Origin: Nocardia acididurans
GTDB taxonomy: Bacteria; Actinomycetota; Actinomycetes; Mycobacteriales; Mycobacteriaceae
Assembly (NCBI RefSeq): GCF_016741815.1
Contig: NZ_JAERRJ010000012.1
Coordinates: 62,001-126,000 of the forward strand
Reading direction: 5' to 3'
DNA: 64,000 nt
Made by a program: the position numbers and the translations under genes. Below the pieces are notes generated by a model. The model was not told the origin of the DNA, did not search any database, and saw only the letters and a program-made list of their open reading frames with translations. Positions 17,114 to 25,881 of this stretch are shown here, piece after piece (position 1 is the stretch's first letter; each line of letters opens with the position of its first letter).

Positions 17114-18184
17114 TCAGTCGTAGGTGACGGCGACGTCGTCGGTCACCGGAATCGCCTGGCAGGCCAGCACATAGCCGTCGGCCAGGTCTTCGTCTTCGAG
17201 CACTTCATTGCGCCGCATGGACACCTCGCCGGAGACCACGCGGCAGACGCAGGCGCTGCACGCGCCCTCCCGGCAGGAGTAGGGCGCTTGGATGCCCTTG
17301 GCCAGCAGCACATCCAGCAGCACCTGCTGTGTGGGCCAGGTGAGTTCGTGGTCCTCGCCGTCGATGGCGACCCGCACCGTGGCGTTGTCCCCCGACTCGT
17401 CATCGACCACAACGGTCTCGGTCTCGAACGGATTGCCGGACAGGGAGACGAACTTCTCCATATGCACGCGCTTGCGATCCGCGCCCAGTGCGGTCATGGC
17501 GGCCCCGACGGCGTCCATGAACAGCCCCGGCCCGCACACGAACACCTCGCGGGTTGCCCACGGCTTCGCCAGCGCCGCGAGCTGTTCCACGGTGGGCAGC
17601 CCCTGCACCGACTGCAACCAGTGCAGCACCACCAGCCGATCCGGATGCGCCGCAGCGAGTTCCGCAAGCTCCCCGGCGAAGATCACCGAATTCTCGTGCT
17701 GATTGGCATAGATCAGCGTCACGTGCCCACTGCCCTCGGCCAGCACGGCCTTCAGGATCGACAGCACCGGCGTGATCCCGCTGCCACCGCCGAACAGCAG
17801 CAGATCGGTATCCAGCGACCCCGGTGTGAAGATCCCCGACGGCGGCAGCACATCCATCGCCATTCCTTCGACGGCGTTGTCGCACAACCAGTTCGACCCG
17901 TACCCGTCGACGGTCCGTTTGACGGTGACCTTCAACGGCCCGTCCTCGTGCGGTGCGCTCGACAGCGAGTAGCACCGGCTCACCGACCCGGTCAGCTCGC
18001 TCGGAATCCGCAACGTGAGGAACTGCCCCGGCTTGTACCCGAACCGATCCGCGTGGGCGGCGTCCGGTGCGAGCTCGAGCGACACCGCGTCCTCGGTCTC
18101 GCGCACGACACGCACGATTCGCACCGACGCGATTGCGCCGGTGGTCAACTCCGCGACATCCGGTTCGATGTCTGTCACCGTCAT
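17114..18184 (-). CDS. kshB: 3-Ketosteroid 9-alpha-hydroxylase reductase KshB
   Basis: 356 residues. FAD-binding domain (PGQFLTLRIPSELTGSVSRCYSLSS), NAD-binding domain (LLLFGGGSGITPVLSILKAVL and VFVCGPGLFMDAV), then a C-terminal plant-type [2Fe-2S] ferredoxin domain with CREGACSACVC and a later Cys in YVLACQ. This three-part layout is that of KshB, which passes electrons from NADH to the Rieske oxygenase KshA. kshA is on the same strand with only a small Cys-rich gene between. It closely resembles the M. tuberculosis protein as I remember it. Confidence 0.93.
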   Translation of the reverse strand: MTVTDIEPDVAELTTGAIASVRIVRVVRETEDAVSLELAPDAAHADRFGYKPGQFLTLRIPSELTGSVSRCYSLSSAPHEDGPLKVTVKRTVDGYGSNWLCDNAVEGMAMDVLPPSGIFTPGSLDTDLLLFGGGSGITPVLSILKAVLAEGSGHVTLIYANQHENSVIFAGELAELAAAHPDRLVVLHWLQSVQGLPTVEQLAALAKPWATREVFVCGPGLFMDAVGAAMTALGADRKRVHMEKFVSLSGNPFETETVVVDDESGDNATVRVAIDGEDHELTWPTQQVLLDVLLAKGIQAPYSCREGACSACVCRVVSGEVSMRRNEVLEDEDLADGYVLACQAIPVTDDVAVTYD

Positions 18185-18202
18185 CCGTTCTTCACCAATC
18201 TT

Positions 18203-18448
18203 CTAGACCACGGTCCGGCCGCGGGTGCGCACATCGACATCGCGGGTGCTGACCGGCAATTCGCCCGAGGCCACCGCTGCTTCGATGCTGGCGCGGAGGG
18301 CGGCGCAGGTGTGGGCGCGCAGGCCGTGGGCGGAGAGCTCCGTGCAGGCCGCGAGGGCGGTGGGGTTCCACTGCACGCTGGTGTGCTGGGGGCTGAATTT
18401 CTCGGCCAGCACGCAGGTCCCGCAGGACCGGCACGAAACCTTTTCCAT
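18203..18448 (-). CDS. Small Cys-containing protein in the ksh operon
   Basis: 81 residues, lying 11 bp after kshA and 18 bp before kshB, so certainly cotranscribed. Cysteines fall at positions 6, 9 and 12 (the CRSCGTC motif), with two more at about 35 and 48. The CxxCxxC cluster next to the two redox proteins suggests a metal or Fe-S site, or a role in assembling or feeding electrons to KshA. No characterised homologue is recognised. Coding is supported by position, codon use and the tight spacing. Confidence 0.7.
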   Translation of the reverse strand: MEKVSCRSCGTCVLAEKFSPQHTSVQWNPTALAACTELSAHGLRAHTCAALRASIEAAVASGELPVSTRDVDVRTRGRTVV

Positions 18449-18459
18449 GGCAGCTGCTT

Positions 18460-19611
18460 TCAGTGGGCGGCGGCCGCGCCGGCTTCGGCGCGCTTGGCGA
18501 GGTTGTCGGCCACTTCCTGTTCCCAGGCCTGGACGGCACGGGTGGTGTCCACCTCGAATTCGAAGCGGGTGGTCATCTCCTCGGTCACCTGCGCAGCATC
18601 CGTGTAGAACTGCTCGTACCAGCGGCGCAGCTGGTAGACCGGGCCGTCCTCCTCGCAGAGCAGCGGATTGTTGATGCGGGACTTGCGCTTCCAGATGGCG
18701 GCGTCCTGCTCGAAACCCTTGCCGAGGCCGTTGACGAACGCGTTGGCGATCTCGGCGGCCCGCTCGGCGGTCTGGCCTTCGGGTTTGCGGGCGATCGCGC
18801 CGTACTGGAGGACGAACTGGTGCTCGTTGATCGGGTAGTGGCAGTTGATGAGGTAGCCCTCCACCGTCAGCCCCGGGGACTCCGACTTCAGGTAGTCGAT
18901 CATGTAGGAGGGGCCGTAGTAGGACGCCTCGGAGGTGAGAACGTTCTTGCCGCCCAAGGCTTTCGCGGTCTCGCCCATCATGTCCTCGCGGGATACCGAG
19001 GTCATGTACTGGCTGGCGGTGTGCCCCTCGAAGACGTTCTTGAAGAAGGTCGGGAAGCCGTAGTGCACGTAGAAGAAGTGCGCCATGTCCACCACGTTGT
19101 CGACCACCTCGCGGCAGTTGGCGTCGACGATCATGGTGTTCCAGGTCCAGTCGGTCCACTCGTCGTCGAAGGCGGCGTCGATGCGCGGGATGGCGACCTC
19201 GGCGGGCGGCTGCTTGCCCTCGGGGTCGTTCCACACGAACAGCTGCTTGTTCTCCACCATGGTCGGCCACGCCTTGGTGCGCGCCAGCGGAGGCACGCGC
19301 CGCGCGTACGGGATGCCCGTGCACTTGCCCTTGCCGTTCCAGCGCCAGTCGTGGAACGGGCAGGCGATGGAGTCGCCCTTGACGGTGCCGTCGGCGAGGT
19401 TGCCGCCCATATGCGGGCAGAAGCCGTTGAGCACGTTGAGGGTGCCGTCCTCGGCGGCGAACACCACGAGTTCGGTGCCGAAAGCCTTGACGCTGTGCGG
19501 TTTTCCGTCCCGGAAGGAGTCGGCCAGGCCGAGGCAGTGCCAGCCGCGCGCGAATCGTGTGGGCGGTGCGCCCGCATCGATGACTCGCACCTCACCGTCC
19601 GTGGTGGTCAT
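18460..19611 (-). CDS. kshA: 3-Ketosteroid 9-alpha-hydroxylase oxygenase KshA
   Basis: 383 residues. Rieske [2Fe-2S] ligands Cys65, His67, Cys84 and His87 lie in FCPHMGG and ACPFHDW. The mononuclear iron site is in REVVDNVVDMAHFFYVHYG. The rest follows KshA: EASYYGPSYMIDYL and the PLLCEEDGPVYQLRRWYEQFY stretch near the end. KshA hydroxylates C9 of 3-ketosteroids, which with 1,2-desaturation breaks ring B open. It is the second gene of the operon, 85 bp after hsaB. Confidence 0.95.
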   Translation of the reverse strand: MTTTDGEVRVIDAGAPPTRFARGWHCLGLADSFRDGKPHSVKAFGTELVVFAAEDGTLNVLNGFCPHMGGNLADGTVKGDSIACPFHDWRWNGKGKCTGIPYARRVPPLARTKAWPTMVENKQLFVWNDPEGKQPPAEVAIPRIDAAFDDEWTDWTWNTMIVDANCREVVDNVVDMAHFFYVHYGFPTFFKNVFEGHTASQYMTSVSREDMMGETAKALGGKNVLTSEASYYGPSYMIDYLKSESPGLTVEGYLINCHYPINEHQFVLQYGAIARKPEGQTAERAAEIANAFVNGLGKGFEQDAAIWKRKSRINNPLLCEEDGPVYQLRRWYEQFYTDAAQVTEEMTTRFEFEVDTTRAVQAWEQEVADNLAKRAEAGAAAAH

Positions 19612-19696
19612 GTGAATTCCTCTCCCTTGCCTTGCTTCGATGGTTGCGGCCGATGTGACGCCGATGACAATTGCTGTCCCACTGGCCGGGAGGTTG

Positions 19697-20200
19697 CTAC
19701 TGGTGTGCGAGACGTCCGAAGGCCGCGCGGTAGAACAGCAGCGGATTCGCCTCGGAGTGCTCGTTCAGGCCGGTGACGCGGCCGATGACGATGGTGTGGT
19801 CGCCGCCGTCGACCTCGTCGTGGAGTTCGCAGTCGATCGAGGCCACGGCCCCCGCGAGCAGCGGCGAGCCATTGGCCGACGGCGTCCATTCGACGCCGGA
19901 GAACTTGTCCGCGCCGGGCCGTCCGAGCTGACGGCAGATCTCGGTCTGATGGTCGGCCAGAATGTTCACGCAGAACTTGCCGGCCGCGCGGATCCGCGGC
20001 CAGGTGCTCGAGGTCCGGGCGGGGAAGAAGCTCACCAGCGGCGGTTCGATGGACAGCGACGCGAAGGACTGGCACGCGAACCCGACGGGCTCGCCCCCGT
20101 CCAGTGCGGTGATCACCGTGACCCCCGAGGCGAAGCGCCCGAGCACGGTCTTGAATGCGGTCGCGTCGATCGCCGGGGCCTGCACCAGCACCGGTTCCAC
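19697..20200 (-). CDS. hsaB: Flavin reductase, HsaB-like
   Basis: 167 residues from a GTG start with AAGGAGG before it. Flavin-reductase fold: FASGVTVITAL, FACQSFASLSIEPPLVSFFPARTSSTWPRI and the GDHTIVIGRV strand near the C-terminus. HsaB supplies reduced FMN to the oxygenase HsaA, whose gene is in the second steroid locus at 42618-43778. Here it leads the ksh operon. A 17-bp palindrome (20211-20227) lies only 10 bp before its start codon, so expression is probably controlled by a repressor binding there. Confidence 0.9.
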   Translation of the reverse strand: MEPVLVQAPAIDATAFKTVLGRFASGVTVITALDGGEPVGFACQSFASLSIEPPLVSFFPARTSSTWPRIRAAGKFCVNILADHQTEICRQLGRPGADKFSGVEWTPSANGSPLLAGAVASIDCELHDEVDGGDHTIVIGRVTGLNEHSEANPLLFYRAAFGRLAHQ

Positions 20201-20209
20201 AGCGCCTCC

Positions 20210-20228
20210 TTATTTCGGTTCGAAATAT
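20210..20228 (-). promoter_or_regulatory. 19-bp regulatory motif before hsaB (site A)
   Basis: On the minus strand this reads ATATTTCGAACCGAAATAA; its core is a perfect inverted repeat, TATTTCG-GTT-CGAAATA (20211-20227). It matches the site before ribBA at 14 of 19 positions. Likely operator of the adjacent IclR regulator. Confidence 0.75.
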
Positions 20229-20391
20229 AGCTGCCAGTCATGACAGCAGGTCAGCGCCAGGAAGCGTCAACACCGTGGTTCGGTCACCGAGACAGGAATC
20301 CGTACAGCGGGCGAAAATCTACGTAGTTCTCCCGATTTCCCCGTATGTGGTCCAGGGCACTGTGATGGGTAGCACAAGGTCCGAAACCGGC

Positions 20392-20410
20392 ACATGCCTA
20401 ATCGGAATAC
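20392..20410 (+). promoter_or_regulatory. 19-bp regulatory motif before iclR (site B)
   Basis: The minus strand reads GTATTCCGATTAGGCATGT, 15 of 19 identical to the site before ribBA, including the run CGATTAGG. It is 33 bp before the IclR start codon and suggests autoregulation. The other 160 bp of this divergent gap show no further clear signal. Confidence 0.65.
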
Positions 20411-20443
20411 TCCTAGACTGGATATCTGCCAATGGAGGTACAT

Positions 20444-21283
20444 ATGTCCGTCACCCTGATGCCCCCGGCAGAAGCACGAAGCATCGCTCACAACCCCATG
20501 CGCGCCAACCAATCTCGTAACCCCAGCGCCGAAGTCCCGGTCTCGATGATCGAGCGCATGACGCTCATCCTGGACGCCTTCGACGCCTCCACCCCCACCC
20601 TCACGCTGCTCGGTCTGGTCGAGCGCACCGGGCTGCCGCGGTCCACCGTGCACCGGATCCTCGATCAGATGATCAAGCTGCGCTGGCTGGCGCACACCTC
20701 CGGCGGCTACCGCCTGGGCATGCGGGCCCTCGAATTGGGCGGACTCACCGCCGACCACAACGAGATTCGCGATGCCGTGAGCCCGCTGCTGCACGAGTTG
20801 AGCCAGCGCACCGGCATGGTCGGTCACCTGGCGGTGCTGGACGGCCGCGATGTGGTCTACCTGGACAAGGCCGGCGGTCGCTTCGCCGCGAGCCTGCCGA
20901 CCCGCCTGGGCGGCCGGATGCCCGCGCACGCAACGGGTGTCGGCAAGGCGATGCTCGCCTGTCTGGAGCCCAATATCGCCGAGGCCGCGCTGCGCACCCG
21001 GCTGCCGCGCCTGACCCCGCGCACCATCTGCGAGCCCGAGGCGCTGAGCCGCGAACTCCAGCAGATCCGCCTGCGCCAGGGCGTGGCCATCGACCGCGAG
21101 GAGGCCGTGGCCGGAATCGCCTGTGTCGCAGCGCCGCTCCGTGGTCGCGGCACCGCTCCGGCTGCCCTGTCGCTGTCGGGTCGTGCCGACGGCATGAGCT
21201 TCGACCGGCTGGCCCGCGTCGTGCTCGAGGTGGCGCACGAGGCCGGCCGCACCCTGTTCCCGCGCCGCGCGCACTGGCGTTGA
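20444..21283 (+). CDS. IclR-family regulator of the steroid cluster
   Basis: 279 residues. N-terminal winged helix at about residues 35-85 (LTLLGLVERTGLPRSTVHRILDQMIKLRWL) and the C-terminal effector domain with YLDKAGG, MPAHATGVGKAMLA and the late GIACVAAPLRG motif. The ATG at 20444 is chosen because GGAGG ends 5 bases before it; an ATG at 20432 overlaps that site. It is divergent from the hsaB-ksh operon, and a shared motif lies before both and before ribBA, so it is the likely regulator of all three. A steroid intermediate is the likely ligand. Confidence 0.9.
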   Translation: MSVTLMPPAEARSIAHNPMRANQSRNPSAEVPVSMIERMTLILDAFDASTPTLTLLGLVERTGLPRSTVHRILDQMIKLRWLAHTSGGYRLGMRALELGGLTADHNEIRDAVSPLLHELSQRTGMVGHLAVLDGRDVVYLDKAGGRFAASLPTRLGGRMPAHATGVGKAMLACLEPNIAEAALRTRLPRLTPRTICEPEALSRELQQIRLRQGVAIDREEAVAGIACVAAPLRGRGTAPAALSLSGRADGMSFDRLARVVLEVAHEAGRTLFPRRAHWR

Positions 21284-21320
21284 GCGGAGAGCACAGGTGC
21301 GGGGGCGATACAGTTCAAGC

Positions 21321-21956
21321 ATGATCGATGCTCACGCCGATGAGCACGAGAGCATTCCGGAGCTGCCCACCACGGCGTGGGCGGTACTCGGAATGCTCTC
21401 GCACGCAGAGGAACTCTCCGGTTACGACCTGAAGAAATGGGCCGACTGGAGTCTGCAGTTCTTCTATTGGAGTCCGTCGTTCTCCCAGATCTACGCCGAA
21501 CTCAAACGACTGGAGAAACACGGCTTCGCGACCTCGCGCACCGTGGTGTCCGAGGACGGCATGCGTGGAAAACGTATGTACGCCATCACCGAGTCCGGGC
21601 GCGAGGCCGCGTCCTACTGGGTGAACCATTCCCCGGTCGAAGCGCCGGTCCTGAAACACAGTGTGATGCTGCGGGCTTGGCTCGGCCACCTGGCCCAACC
21701 CGACCGCATGCGCGAAATCCTCACCCAGCACATCGATTACGCGGAAACCATGCGCCGCCGTGCGCAGGCCGACGCCGACGGCGCGGACGCGAACCCGGAC
21801 TGGGCGTATCCGAGTGCCGTATTGCGCTGGTGCGTCAAGCATTACGAGGCGGAAAAGGAATTCGCCGAGGACTTGCTGACCGACCTGGACAAATTGGCGA
21901 GAAAGCGTAGCCGCCGAAAAGGTGCGGGAAAGCAGATTTCCGAAGATTCCCGCTGA
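21321..21956 (+). CDS. PadR-family regulator
   Basis: 211 residues. PadR N-terminal winged helix: TAWAVLGMLSHAEELSGYDLKKW, then SFSQIYAELKRLEKHGFATSRT and the GKRMYAITESGREA wing; the C-terminal half is the helical dimerisation domain (Vir_C-like), ending in a basic tail. Such proteins sense aromatic or lipophilic compounds and repress nearby exporters. The MFS gene begins 81 bp downstream and has an inverted repeat in between, so it is the probable target. Start chosen at 21321 over 21297 because the extra residues are not family-like. Confidence 0.88.
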   Translation: MIDAHADEHESIPELPTTAWAVLGMLSHAEELSGYDLKKWADWSLQFFYWSPSFSQIYAELKRLEKHGFATSRTVVSEDGMRGKRMYAITESGREAASYWVNHSPVEAPVLKHSVMLRAWLGHLAQPDRMREILTQHIDYAETMRRRAQADADGADANPDWAYPSAVLRWCVKHYEAEKEFAEDLLTDLDKLARKRSRRKGAGKQISEDSR

Positions 21957-21988
21957 ACGGGCACGGTTATTCTCGGCGGCCCTCGGGC

Positions 21989-22015
21989 GTGACACGGTTC
22001 ACACCATCGTGTTAC
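21989..22015 (+). promoter_or_regulatory. Inverted repeat before the MFS gene
   Basis: GTGACACG (21989-21996) and CGTGTTAC (22008-22015) are inverted with 7 of 8 bases matched and an 11-base spacer, 23 bp before the transporter start. Candidate PadR operator. Confidence 0.45.
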
Positions 22016-22037
22016 CTACCCACCAGAAGGACGCCAC

Positions 22038-23756
22038 ATGTCCACCTCCGTCGAAACCGCGGTGCCGGAAGGCCCCGTAGACGACACCGGCCGCCTCGAT
22101 GGTGCATCGAAACTGCGGATCTTCTCTGTGCTCGCGGTGATCGTGTTGTTCACCGAGGTCGCACCCATGCAGTACGTCATGGTGTCGGCGGCCCTGCGGC
22201 AGATCGCACCCAGCTTCCCCACGGTCGCGGGCGCGAATCTGAACTGGGCCATCATCGTCTTCGGCGTCGTAGGTGCCGCCACCTCGCCGCTCATCGGCAA
22301 GCTGAGCGACATCTGGGGCAAGAAGAAGATGTTCCTCACCTGCGGCGTGCTGTTCCTGATCGGCTGCGCCATCTGTGCGGTCACGAGCAGCTGGATGCTG
22401 TTCCTGGTCGGCCGCGGCCTGCAGGCGACAGCCATTGCCACCGCGGTGATTTCGTACGGTCTGATCCGGGATCTCATGCCGCGCAGGCTGGTTCCGGTGG
22501 GTCTGGGTATCGCCTCCACCGGTCTGGGCGTCTCCGCGATGGCGGGTCCGCTGATCGGCGGCTTCATCGTGGAGCACTACAGCTGGCGGGCCATCTTCTG
22601 GTTCCTGTTCATCTTCACCGTGGCCATGATTCCGCTGGTGGTCCTCGTGGTGCCCGAGTCGAAGCTGCGCACGCCGCAGCGACTGGATCTGGTGGGCGCG
22701 GCGCTGCTGGGCACCGGTCTGGTGCTGACGCTGATCTACCTCGACAACGGACAGCACTGGGGTTGGACCGAACCGTCCACGCTGGCCTATCTCATCGGCG
22801 GCCTGGCGCTGCTGGCGTTGTTCCCGATCGTGGAGAAGCGGGTCAAGCAGCCGATCATGGATATGAAGCTGCTGTTCACCCCGCGCGTCAGCGTGGTGCT
22901 GTTCATCGCGCTGCTGGCCTCGTTCATGATCGGCTACCAGTCCTACGCGGTCGGCTACATGACCCAGTCGCCGCCGGCCGCCGAGGTGGTCGAGCAGGTG
23001 AAGGCCGCCACCTGGGAACAGGTGAAAACCGGTGCGCTGCAACAGGCTCAGGCGCAGGCCGAGGCCCAGGCCAAGGCGCAGCTGCCGCCGGGCGTCGAGT
23101 TGCCGCCGGGTGCGGTGCAGGTGCCCGAGGAGATGGTGCTCTCGCAGTTGCCGCCGGATATGGTCAAGGTGGAACTGGATCCGGGGTACACCTACGGTTC
23201 CGGCTTCTCGCTGCTGAAGTTCGCGACGCACATCGCCTTGGCGCAGGCCCTCATCGGCATGGTGTTCGGTTTCCTCGGCGGTCTGTGGATTCGCCGCTCG
23301 GGTGCGCGGAATCCGCTGGTGTTCACCCTGTTGATCTTTGTCGGCACGGCCGTCGCGTACGCGGTCACCGGGCACGGCTGGGTGATGCTGGCCGGTATCA
23401 GCGCGGTGTTCGGCATCGCGTTCGGCCTCTACTACGCGGCCACACCCAACCTCATCGTGGAGGCCGTCCCCGCCGAACAGCAGGGCGTCAGCGCGGGCAT
23501 GCTGGGCGTCATGCAGGCCATGGGCGTGGCTATCGGGCTCGCGGTGGCGACGGCGTTCCTGAATGCCAATCCGGTGAAGGCGGTGGTGTCGGTGACGGGC
23601 GCACCCCCTGTCACCCAGGAGATTAAATTGATCTACGCGGACAAGGGCTATGAGATCAGCTTCTGGTTCGTCGTCGGCTCCTCGGTGATCGCGCTCATCG
23701 GCGCGATCCTCATGAAGCACGGCCGGACCCCGGCCACCGGCGGCACCGCGCACTGA
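22038..23756 (+). CDS. MFS transporter with a Gln/Ala-rich inserted loop
   Basis: 572 residues, 14-helix DHA2-like transporter: motif A-like GKLSDIWGKKKMFL, then GLIRDLMPRRLVPVGLGIASTGLG and AGPLIGG. Residues about 310-395 form a hydrophilic insert that begins with VVEQVKAATWEQVKTGALQ, continues as a run of Gln-Ala repeats and then Pro-rich PPGVELPPGAVQVPEEM; this is not usual for the family and could be a coiled or extended extracellular domain. Placement after IclR and PadR genes beside the steroid operon suggests uptake or efflux of a steroid or intermediate. A terminator follows. Confidence 0.85.
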   Translation: MSTSVETAVPEGPVDDTGRLDGASKLRIFSVLAVIVLFTEVAPMQYVMVSAALRQIAPSFPTVAGANLNWAIIVFGVVGAATSPLIGKLSDIWGKKKMFLTCGVLFLIGCAICAVTSSWMLFLVGRGLQATAIATAVISYGLIRDLMPRRLVPVGLGIASTGLGVSAMAGPLIGGFIVEHYSWRAIFWFLFIFTVAMIPLVVLVVPESKLRTPQRLDLVGAALLGTGLVLTLIYLDNGQHWGWTEPSTLAYLIGGLALLALFPIVEKRVKQPIMDMKLLFTPRVSVVLFIALLASFMIGYQSYAVGYMTQSPPAAEVVEQVKAATWEQVKTGALQQAQAQAEAQAKAQLPPGVELPPGAVQVPEEMVLSQLPPDMVKVELDPGYTYGSGFSLLKFATHIALAQALIGMVFGFLGGLWIRRSGARNPLVFTLLIFVGTAVAYAVTGHGWVMLAGISAVFGIAFGLYYAATPNLIVEAVPAEQQGVSAGMLGVMQAMGVAIGLAVATAFLNANPVKAVVSVTGAPPVTQEIKLIYADKGYEISFWFVVGSSVIALIGAILMKHGRTPATGGTAH

Positions 23757-23787
23757 GCGCCCACAACCGAACAACAACCGAATACCC

Positions 23788-23815
23788 AACGGCCCGGACT
23801 CATCTCCGGGCCGTT
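23788..23815 (+). terminator. Terminator after the MFS gene
   Basis: AACGGCCCGG (23788-23797) and CCGGGCCGTT (23806-23815) form a perfect 10-bp stem with an 8-base loop, 31 bp after the transporter stop. It separates the transporter transcript from ribBA. Confidence 0.8.
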
Positions 23816-23860
23816 GTGCGTCCGGTGAGCGGGACCCCACCTCGTTGTTCTTCGCCGCGC

Positions 23861-23879
23861 ATATTTCGATTAGGAATAT
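23861..23879 (+). promoter_or_regulatory. 19-bp regulatory motif before ribBA (site C)
   Basis: ATATTTCGATTAGGAATAT, nearly symmetric (ATATTTC/GGAATAT), 38 bp before the ribBA start. It matches the sites before hsaB and iclR. No FMN riboswitch fold is seen in the 161-bp gap, so this repressor-type site appears to be the control point. Confidence 0.7.
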
Positions 23880-23917
23880 GGCCGACAACCCCGTGCGGCC
23901 GGAGGAGGTGGTCGACG

Positions 23918-25144
<1,227 letters not shown>

Positions 25145-25155
25145 TCCGGCTATGA

Positions 25156-25192
25156 GGCCGCGCGCCGCTTGCGCAGTTTCGCGGGCGCGGCC
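25156..25192. terminator. Hairpin between ribBA and the TetR gene
   Basis: GGCCGCGC (25156-25163) pairs with GCGCGGCC (25185-25192) across a 21-base loop in the gap between these convergent genes. Weak to moderate terminator candidate. Confidence 0.45.
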
Positions 25193-25211
25193 GGCCACCA
25201 GGCGGCGTCGA

Positions 25212-25829
25212 TCAGCTCCCGTAGCTGATCGGGCGCTGGGAACCCGCCGCGGTGATCGCGTCGATGCGGGCGGCCAGGGCCCGGCCCGCGGCCTGCAGGG
25301 GTTCGGGTGAGCGCAGGGTGCGGCTGAGCACGAACGCGCCCTCGAGGGCGGCGAGGACCGCGTAGATCAGATCGCGGGCGTCGGCTTCGGCGAGGCCGCG
25401 GTTCACGAAATACGTTGTGCCCTGGTCGATCCAGGAGTTGATGACCTCGGCGGCGACCTCGCGCAGGACGGGCTCGCTGTCGGCGACCTCACCGGCCACG
25501 GTGCCGACCGGGCACATATTGATCCAGCCGCTCTGCTCGATGGTTTCCGCGGCGGCGTCGAAGGCCGCGGGGATGGCCGTGCGCAGATCGTCGTACGGGT
25601 CCATCAGCAACGGCAGCAGCTGGATGTAGGCCGCGCCCGAGGTGCGCAGGGCCGCCGCGGCGATCTGCGCCTTGCCGCCGGGAAAGTGGTGGTAGAGCGA
25701 ACCCATGGGGGCGTTGGCGGCGGCGGTGATCTGTTTGACGGTGATGGCGCTGTAGCCCTGGGTGCGCATGAGTTCGGCGACGGCGGTGACGAGGCGGTCG
25801 CGGGTGGTGGTTGACAGCGGCTCGGACAT
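25212..25829 (-). CDS. TetR-family repressor
   Basis: 205 residues. Helix-turn-helix at about residues 25-55 (YSAITVKQITAAANAPMGSLYHHFPGGK), with a ligand domain of the YxaF/LmrA C-terminal type containing CPVGTVAGEVADSEPVLR. It is divergent from an alpha/beta hydrolase gene with only 52 bp between, and that gap holds two overlapping 16-bp operator-like repeats. It probably represses both itself and the hydrolase. Confidence 0.9.
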   Translation of the reverse strand: MSEPLSTTTRDRLVTAVAELMRTQGYSAITVKQITAAANAPMGSLYHHFPGGKAQIAAAALRTSGAAYIQLLPLLMDPYDDLRTAIPAAFDAAAETIEQSGWINMCPVGTVAGEVADSEPVLREVAAEVINSWIDQGTTYFVNRGLAEADARDLIYAVLAALEGAFVLSRTLRSPEPLQAAGRALAARIDAITAAGSQRPISYGS

Positions 25830-25839
25830 GACATCAGAC

Positions 25840-25869
25840 TAGAGCAAACGCGCTAGAGTAAATGCTCTA
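25840..25869. promoter_or_regulatory. Tandem TetR operator
   Basis: Two 16-bp near-palindromes, TAGAGCAAACGCGCTA (25840-25855) and TAGAGTAAATGCTCTA (25854-25869), overlap by 2 bp and match at 13 of 16 positions. The outer arms TAGAGCA/TGCTCTA are also perfect inverted repeats. They fill the gap between the TetR and hydrolase genes. Confidence 0.75.
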
Positions 25870-25881
25870 CTGGAGGAAGTC

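Noticed and set aside
20201..20443. KstR or KstR2 binding site at the steroid promoters
   Set aside because: The AACnnGTT-type or AAGCAAnnGTTGCTT-type patterns are absent; a different 19-bp motif is found.
23757..23917. FMN riboswitch before ribBA
   Set aside because: The gap of 161 bp holds a terminator and an operator-like motif; the conserved riboswitch helices and loops are not seen.
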